64,000 nt of DNA, taken from NCBI GenBank assembly GCA_006176705.1, contig QRFJ01003311.1, positions 186,001 to 250,000 on the forward strand, written 5' to 3'. The stretch comes from Cocos nucifera (Eukaryota > Streptophyta > Magnoliopsida > Arecales > Arecaceae). Positions 56,970 to 64,000 of this stretch are shown here, piece by piece (the first letter of the stretch is position 1; each line of letters begins with the position of its first letter). The position numbers and the translations under genes were made by a program. Below the pieces are notes generated by a model. It did no database searches. It saw nothing but the letters and a program-made list of their open reading frames with translations, and was not told the origin of the DNA.

Positions 56970-58601
56970 TGATAATTACCATAAATACATCAATAAAAGC
57001 ATTAATTTATGAATTAATTTATTTTTATTTTTTAAAAATTAATATTTTTATTTATTTTTTTTCAAAAAATATGATTGTAAATAAAAAGAGCTTATTTTTT
57101 GGTTTAAATAAAATAAATTTGGAGCAAATCCAATTTAAAATAGATCCTATACAAAGATTTTAAAAAAAAGGAAAAGAAATAAATAAATAAATAAAATCGG
57201 CCAGGTCGGTTCGACTCAACTAGCTCACCTAAAAACCCAACCCAATGCCTGTAATCGGTTGGCCCAAACCAGAGGCCTAGCGCCCACTAGCCCATAGTGC
57301 AAGTCTAGCCCGCACGCAAAAGCTAGCCCAACCCTCTCCCCTCCAGCTTGACATCACCTTAGCGACAATAAACCACATGATCCATGATGGATCGATAGCT
57401 GATGCAGTATGCATGGACCCTTAAAGGGTCCACCAAAAATATCATGCAGTGTTTAGGGGTAACATGGTAGTTTTGGATGGTGGGGCAAGCTCTTATTTGT
57501 CACGGTCTTTGGCATGCCTAGTTCACAGCATAGTAAAAGCATAATCGTATGGTTCAGAAGGCTTTCAATGAAGATCCAACGATCCAGCCAATTTCCTAAT
57601 TTGACTTGAAGGTCTCCAGCTCCCCACTACACCATCCAATGATTCCAAACGATCCAGACAATGATCTAACAGCCAGATCATGCCCAGAATTTGATCCAAT
57701 GGCTGATGGAAGCTCCCGATGTTGATTTAAACACCCACTACACCATCCGACGGCCAAAACAACTCCATCAAGCTTGATCCAATGGCTAGAATTTATTCCG
57801 ACTTAATTTGGGCTGATTAATAAGGTTTTTTGGTTTTTGAGCCTATAGATTCACATCTGATGACTAGAAAAATGGAAGACTTATAGAGCACAATCCTGGC
57901 AGTCTTTTAATTCGAATTTCACCAGGATTCCTCCTTGCACAAGATTATTTTATGTATCTTTTTGGTTCCATATTGCTTGATAGCAAAGAAACCCCTTCAC
58001 TAGCAACTATTTAAATACCTCCAGGCCAACATGATCAATTCGTCTTTGGTCAGGAGAAGCTATGGTATAGGATAGAGGCCAAGTTTGGGATAATGGTAGC
58101 TTCAAGATAGACGGTACTGAGAAAAAGAGCCGATCTTCTACACCATCTCGACGCCAACACCAATCCAAGATCAAGATCAGCACTAGTTTTTATTTTTTTC
58201 GTATCTTTTTAATTTTATGTATTTAAATTTTAAATTTTAATTTTAATTAATATAAATTTTATTTTTCTACTTTTTAAATTTATGTTTTTTACTTTTATTG
58301 CTCTTTAATTTTATTACAAGTAGATGCTAAGATCTAAATAGTAGATCTTAGTACTAAGTTTATTTTTCTACGCTATTTAATTTTTTATTATTTATTTTTA
58401 TTATAATTTTAAATTCTATTTTTTAACTTCATTTTTATTTTAAAAATTTTTTTAAAAAAAAATTAAAGATTTCAAATCAAAGACTGCCTTCCTTGTGGAT
58501 TCGAACCACGTCGTTGCTTTCTACGTATTTTTAATTATTTTAATAAGTCAAAATTAAACTGATAAATATAATATCTTAATGACAACATCGTACTCTTATC
58601 A
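56970..58601 (+). repeat. TG2 3' LTR
   Basis: The 1632-bp copy ends ACTCTTATCA and is followed by gaccc. It carries the exact palindrome GGACCCTTAAAGGGTCC at 57415-57431. The short frame at 56960-57163 spans the LTR edge and is not a gene. Confidence 0.9.
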
Positions 58602-60180
58602 GACCCCATGCAGCTACATATAGGACCTTATCCGTAAAGAAGGCAAGTAATGGTTCACATACCTTGGACTAGTTTTGGATGTCTCCCAAAAGGAAGCCTC
58701 TCAAGACAAATAGCGACTACACAAGAGTAGCAACATATCAAGATGAACAAATAAAAAATATTTTATTCATGGAATTTGTATAAGTTCAGTACAAGACAGT
58801 GTTCATTTGAAGCCCATTACAATGAATGGAAATGCGAAATGAAATTGAACCCAAAAGCAGGGTTACCCCTAGAGTGCGAGCTCTAACGATCCCCTTCAAT
58901 AAAGTTCTAATGACCAGTTGCAGAACTCTACATGCAGGGTCGACAATGGTGTAGCTCCACAATATCCAAAAGCATGTTCACCTTCATGATGCACTTCTAA
59001 GAGGGGCCGGAAAGCTATCATCTCTAAGGGGCAAAACCACCCTCTAGAGAGGATTAAGACCCCTTTAAGAGGCACAACGCCAAAGTAACCTCTAGCAACC
59101 ACCGCTTCAACTCCAGCACTCATCTGGCAATATTTTCTAATACCTTCCATGCCAAATCTAGCCTCCCAGTGCAACACCCACCAGAAGCTTCTTTCGATCA
59201 ATTGCGGCCCAATCAAAACCCATATAGGTGGAGGAAAATGCCTACACTCTCACGACGACAGACTAGATGGTGCAACCATGACATTGTTGGAGAATGATGG
59301 ATGCCTATCTCTGACAAATAAGTCCTTCTTTATAAAGACTCTAAGCCTAAGCACCCCTGCTGCAACCCTCTCCTAGCATGCTAGGTGTTGCCATAAGAGA
59401 GGCCTCACAGACTATGCCTTCTAGGGGTCAGAAAAATTGACCTTTTTGATAGGCTATCACTATCAAAAAGCAGCATGCATTAAATGATTTAAAGAGTACA
59501 AACCTTCAATGGTTGATATTTCAAGGATTCTTGATAACAAGGATGGTAATTTGCCAAGGATGGTCTTGGGGCATTCGGACAAAGGTCTAAGCCATGATAG
59601 TGGTGCCAGAAGATCGATCCATCGAAGACATCTCATCTGCAACTAAAATCTTAGGAATTACTGATCGGTGGCACATCGATCACAAGGAGATGTCCTAACC
59701 TAAGTTAGGATCTTCGCGGACCAACATCTACAAGCCAATGTCTTTGGATAGCACTTCGAAAGCTGTTCGATGATAAATAACAAGGAAAAACATGACCAGT
59801 GGAGATAACTACTATAGTGAGACAAATGGGCATATCTGTAGGACCTTGCAAGTTCTCATCAGATGATGCAAAAACATTGAACATCCTTCAGACTTGATGC
59901 TAAGTCGAAAGTCTGGCTAAACCTTGCATCTATGTGTGACTGCAGATACGACAACAATCATTGACACCACATAATTAAAGTATCTCTATACAAGGTAAAC
60001 CTAAAAGCTAATTTTATTTTGCTAATACTTTGTATTTACAAAGAAAGGTACCAAAAATAAAGGCATCAAGTATAGGAGAGTGAAAGGATAAGCCTTCAAT
60101 CCTCATCCAAAGAGAAGGCCCTAACTTCTAATTACTGTTGCCTAGGCAAAGATGCTGAAGGTCCAGCTACGACATCATAT
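58602..60180. mobile_element. Tat-like host sequence, non-coding relic
   Basis: Continues the old host element after TG2. I find no domain. A minus-strand frame of 106 codons (59216-58896) is tryptophan-rich but unrecognised. The purine/AT stretch near 58745-58780 and the later region to 60180 could be the 3' untranslated part and LTR of the Tat-like element, but no LTR pair is visible. A strong short hairpin is at 59442-59470. Confidence 0.35.
59442..59470. other. 11-base-pair inverted repeat
   Basis: CTTTTTGATAG, loop GCTATCA, CTATCAAAAAG: exact 11-base arms. No T-run or gene end gives it a terminator role; it lies in relic sequence. Confidence 0.6.
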
Positions 60181-62619
60181 TGAAGGTGTACAGTGCAGGA
60201 TTTCTAGCTCTATTTTCGAAATTTTTTTAAAAAATATCATGCAATGAAAATAAAAATTAATCTAATTAATTTTTTAGAGCTATTGATCATATCAATAAGC
60301 CCTACACTAAGGATCAAATGTAATACATATATAATTAAAATTTGAAAAATTAAGTACCAGTGGTAAAACTATTTTACTACTACTACATGTTCAGAACACG
60401 ATACCTTATGTGGGTTGCCGAACACCATAATTCGCATGCCACCGAGGAGGTCCTCTCATCACAACATAGTCACACAACTCATCTGGCCTTCGTGGATTAT
60501 CCACACGAGGCCCTAGTTCCGATAGACTCCTTCCGAATGCTAGCTCGACGTTGGAAGCTTCGATGGCTGATTTCAATCAAACGGCTTTGATCTCCTTTCA
60601 TGGACTCTTTGGATGCTTTGGATCACCAGAAAAAGTAGGCAAGAGGTAGAGGAGGCTCCCCAAAAATTCTCGTGGGCTTATGACTCTCGTAGCTCATAGA
60701 AATCCTTCCTGAACCCTAGGTTGAAACCCTAGGACTGTACTCTCACCCAAATCCTACGCTCTCTGTTTCTTTTCTTTTCTCAAGGAATTCTTTTTTGAAT
60801 TTTCCATGCAAAAGGAGGGGCCTCACGCATATGGGTTTTTACTTAGATGGATGTGCATACACCCCATTCAAATCCCATTTTAAAATGCGCCATTCAGTAG
60901 GGAGAATGCATGAGAGGATGAGATAGGGTGGTTGTCCATTTGAATTCAAACTCATTTTGAATTCAAATGGTAACCAACCCAATATTATCCACTGGGGCAT
61001 GGGAAAGCCAGGGCATGCACCCTCTCTATGCATGAAGAAACTTTTTCTCATGGAAAAATATGGATGCAGGTCAAAGGGTGAGGTGGCGGGTAGACTAGTC
61101 AAACTAGTCTAATTTAAACCTTATCCAATTGAACCCATTTCAATCTAAATTGGTTAGACCTAATTAGATCAGATTAAATCTAACTTATTTATGCTTAATT
61201 AGACTTAATTAAATTTTAATTAAATTAAAAGTTGATCAAGCCCAACTCCTGATCAAATCAGGGATCAATCCTCCTCGATGATTATGTCATCTCATAACCT
61301 AATCGAGTCAAATCCAATTGAATCCAATTCAATTAGACTTGATCCAAAACTCATTACTTAATCAAATTAAGTTAATTAGTAATCAAATCACTAATTAAAT
61401 CTCTCATAAATATAGAATCCAAATTTAGTGGATATTCGAGCAATAGAGTCCTATCGATATGAAACTCTTGATCGAAGAGTCCCAAACCAATGAAACTCTT
61501 AATCCCAGTGTCCCAAACAAGTGAAACTCATGATCATAGAGTCCTAGATGAGTAGGACTCTTGATCATAGAGTTCCAGACAAGTAGAACTTAGAGTTTCA
61601 ATGAAATAAGACTCTTGGTCGAAGAGCCCCAGTCCAATGAGACTCTTGACCATAGAGTTTCAGTCCAGTGGAATTCTTCATCAACCATCAGATCAGATAG
61701 AAATCTCTAATGTGTATGATCCTACAGGTTCGATTCTAAGCTGGTAGCATAGAAATCACTTTTTTTATCAATTGAAGTAATCATCTAGCAATGATACCTG
61801 ACATTTGGATAAGTCGAATAGTCGCAATCGCAACATTTAGAACCTATGCAAATATGATTATTGCATAATTTATCCCTTTGACCAATGTATTTAAAATGGC
61901 TTAGAGTTAAACTACCAACTCTAAAAAAATTCATTCATATCATGTCTCAACACAATCAGTCCTGTGACTCCTCACTAGGACTATCCTGGCTAAGGCTTTG
62001 CTAAATTAAAACACAATTGAACACAGCTCCTGAACTAGAGTGGTCAATCCCATCTTGATTCACACACCGACTCCTCAAGTACTTAACTATACCTAAAAAT
62101 CTTTCATCACTGAATTATAAATTTTGGTAGTCCAACATCAAAGCATAGTGAGTTGCTTGGAAGTCATCGTGGTGATCTTAGATCAAAGGGATACTTATAC
62201 CAATATTCCATCAAAGCAAATCTTAACAGCAGAAAAACTCCAGAGTCAGTCATGTTCAGTGTAGATATATCCCTACATCTTACTTGCATGCCATACCATT
62301 GTCTCTATACTTCTTGGTTAAGAGGACAACCAACTCATATAGTATAAAATAATCTACACTCGATAAATATTATTGTCCTTAGTAACAACGTATCATTTGG
62401 TCGTGAATAGGTTTAAGGACTAAATGACAAATCATCCTTTGTCGACTCTAAATAGTCCTAGGAACTTCACCACAACACAAGAGTTCATTAAAAGATGGAA
62501 GAATTTATGATGAAAAATAATAAAATAATTTTTATTCATTTATAATTCATATACAAATATAAATATGTAGCTCAACCATCAACAAGCTAACAATTGGCTT
62601 TGAGATACTATTCCTAACA
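60181..62619 (-). mobile_element. Solo copia LTR 'G'
   Basis: A single 2439-bp LTR on the minus strand flanked by perfect catat duplications (60176-60180 and 62620-62624). In element sense it starts TGTTAGGAATAGTATCTC and ends near CTGTACACCTTCA, like the LTRs of A and B. There is no interior, primer site or second LTR, so the element was removed by LTR-LTR recombination. It contains a 31-bp minisatellite not seen in A or B. Confidence 0.9.
61445..61676. repeat. 31-bp minisatellite in solo LTR G
   Basis: Seven to eight units around the words GAAACTCTTGATC and AGAGTCCCA. Unit starts at 61461, 61492, 61523, 61554, 61585, 61608, 61639 and 61670 give a period of exactly 31 except one step of 23, where eight bases are lost. 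Each unit contains ACTCT-TGATCAT-AGAGT, a near-palindrome. At the corresponding place the LTRs of A and B have no tandem repeat. Confidence 0.8.
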
Positions 62620-63830
62620 CATATAGCCTAGGTGGGCTTTTCAATCTTTAAAGCCCTGGATGTAGGTAGAGGCGGATGCGTCAACAACTTTCTCCTTAAA
62701 CACCATAGAGGATTTAAAGTCCTCCAAGCAGCACACTTGGATTTTGGTGGGGATCCATAGGGAATAACTAGAGGAGCCCCAATTGCCCTCAGGCAAGGAA
62801 GGAGCCACTCCAAGTCTAGTGGGAGCAGCTAGACCCTAGCTCAATAGCAACAGCACAACCCATGGAGGATCTAGGGCATGGGCAGATGGCTCTAACTTAA
62901 AACTTTTATCCCACTTTGACTCCCTGTGGGCCACCACCACCTGCTCCTTTGCAGTGCTCTTCATAGATATTGGTGATGGCTTCATGGCTATCAGGTAGCC
63001 AAAAGAGAGGTCCCCTTTGATGATGAGACCCTTCCAAGCAGATGGTCTATTTATGGACATCCTAGATGGTATGGATTTGCTTATCAAACTACCGAATCAC
63101 AGCACCAGGTCATTTCTGAAGCAGTGACTTTTTGGATCTGCCATCAATTCCATGACTATTTGAGTCCAAAAGATGATTCATGAAGGATGCACCAGAATCC
63201 ACTATCGACTACCATATGGCAGGAAGCTTATGTGGCACTAATATTCATCTTCTTGGAAGCCTTGTACCATGACTTTTTTAGCTTCATTCCTAATAAAGTT
63301 GACCCAAATCAAGAAGCGATGCATCATGAATTCCCATAGATATCTTTATTATGTTTTAAAGCTACGTGACCTTGGTCATAGTCACCGAGATTCACTCACC
63401 AATAGTTGTTCCTATCTTCAATGGTATTGACAACATTGGTGCACAGCCGACGCTAAAGGTCAAATAACCACACAACGAGCTAGGACAAGGCAATCTTGTC
63501 AGCTTTCATCCATGCATTTGGGCAATTATCGATCTCCTAGTTGGAGTCTCATCGAAGATGGTGGTGGAGCCCTACGACTAGTGCTAGCACCCACAACACC
63601 CGAGATGACTTCTCGGCCACATGCCAATCTTGGCTCTCTCATCTAGCCATATAGACAATCCCAGGAACCTTCTGACAAACTCCGACAGGTCTCTAGGTAA
63701 AGAGGCAATGGAGGAATCCATAAGAGCACTATCATTCAAAATAAAGCTCACCTCCCATCAATGATTATCCAAAGTCATACTCGGCTACTTCATGGCACTA
63801 TCAAAGCTCCAAAGAGTTAGAAGTACTCAG
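62620..63830 (-). mobile_element. Old host sequence with unidentified minus-strand coding relic
   Basis: Sequence between solo LTR G and LTR F. GC content is higher than in the surrounding LTRs. A minus-strand frame at 63087-62836 (MISKSIPSRMSINRPSAWKG, then KGDLSFGYLIAMKPS) appears coding-like, and the adjoining 62813-62628 and 63230-63090 stretches show fragments in other frames. I do not recognise the product. Tat-group elements are known to carry an antisense ORF near their 3' end; if the host is Tat-like this could be its relic, but that is a guess. Confidence 0.3.
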
Positions 63831-64000
63831 TGTTGGAAAATGTATCCCAAAGCCAAACATCAGTCTATTGATGGTTGAGCTATATTGTAATTATAATTAA
63901 TTTATTAATGAATAAAATAAATATTTTGATATTTTTCATCATCAAGTCTATATCTTCTAATGAACTCCATTATTGTGATAAAGTCCTTAGGACTATTTAG
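63831..64000 (+). mobile_element. Copia LTR 'F', start only
   Basis: TGTTGGAAAATGTATCCCAAAGCC begins at 63831 and matches the start of the A and G LTRs up to the window end, where it is cut. The strand is plus. The bases before it are ctcag, the expected left target duplication, which can be tested only with the sequence to the right. Confidence 0.8.

Larger units (their letters stand above)
50852..58601 (+). mobile_element. TG2: gag-only Athila-type Ty3 LTR element
   Basis: A complete 7.75-kb element on the plus strand with perfect target duplication gaccc (50847-50851 and 58602-58606). LTRs are 50852-52468 and 56970-58601, both starting TGATAATTACC and ending CTTATCA. The interior of 4.5 kb has an eroded tRNA-Asp primer site, the leader module, a gag gene with a nearly full domain set and the Athila-type 3' motif, but no pol. 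It is the same family as TG1 in opposite orientation; TG2 retains the capsid core that TG1 lacks. Two copies with the same pol-less layout and the same gag end (FDTG or FDIG and a stop) argue for a family that multiplied in this form rather than two independent deletions. Confidence 0.9.

Noticed and set aside
59149..59376. A 75-codon plus-strand frame with a serine/threonine-rich end as a host exon
   Set aside because: It overlaps an opposite-strand frame in relic sequence, with no splice-site pattern or homology I can see.
61445..61676. Tandem 31-bp units as a CRISPR array
   Set aside because: The units are contiguous with no spacers and lie in a solo LTR.

Overview
The window is a plant nuclear repeat block. 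I see no host gene, tRNA, rRNA or CRISPR array. Almost every base belongs to LTR retrotransposons: Ty1/copia (including a Sirevirus with an env-like ORF), Athila-type Ty3 and Tat-type Ty3. Long LTRs, tRNA-Met and tRNA-Asp primer sites and AT-rich decay point to a flowering plant with a repeat-rich genome. A monocot such as a palm is my impression only.

Most boundaries could be fixed from target-site duplications (TSDs). The oldest layer is a broken Tat-like Ty3 element, visible at 20082-20108, 49943-50851, 58602-60180 and 62620-63830. Into it went: (i) copia LTR 'C' (8634-9094 plus 19789-20081), itself split by copia 'B' (9095-19788, minus strand, TSD aggac/aggat) and cut on its left by Sirevirus-like remnant 'H' (1-342 plus 7348-8633), which in turn holds gag-only element 'TG1' (343-7347, minus, TSD acctc); (ii) copia 'A' (20109-49942, plus, TSD tgaag/cgaag), split in its gag gene by Sirevirus 'D' (24584-43958, minus, TSD atgct), whose 5' LTR is split by copia 'E' (33442-43653, plus, TSD gagac); (iii) gag-only element 'TG2' (50852-58601, plus, TSD gaccc); (iv) solo copia LTR 'G' (60181-62619, minus, TSD catat). 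A further copia LTR 'F' starts at 63831 and leaves the window.

All coding regions carry stops, frameshifts or deletions. E is the best preserved, as expected for the innermost insertion. TG1 and TG2 belong to one family with Athila-type primer site, gag and 3' signature but no pol at all, so any mobility would need enzymes supplied from elsewhere. D has lost protease and the zinc-binding part of integrase but keeps integrase core, reverse transcriptase, RNase H and an env-like reading frame.

The most unusual signal is a module of about 120-145 bp, built around GGTGTCTAAGG(T/C)AAG and CTTACCTGGCC, which lies between primer site and gag in copia A, B and E and also in the Athila-like TG1 and TG2. 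A shared leader block across two superfamilies, with inverted AGGTAAGT/ACTTACCT arms, could be an RNA packaging or dimerisation element or a paired splice-donor device. Other notable signals are a seven-copy W-box cluster in the E LTR, dense GAGAC/GTCTC palindromes in the Sirevirus LTR and upstream of its env-like ORF, and a 31-bp minisatellite in solo LTR G.
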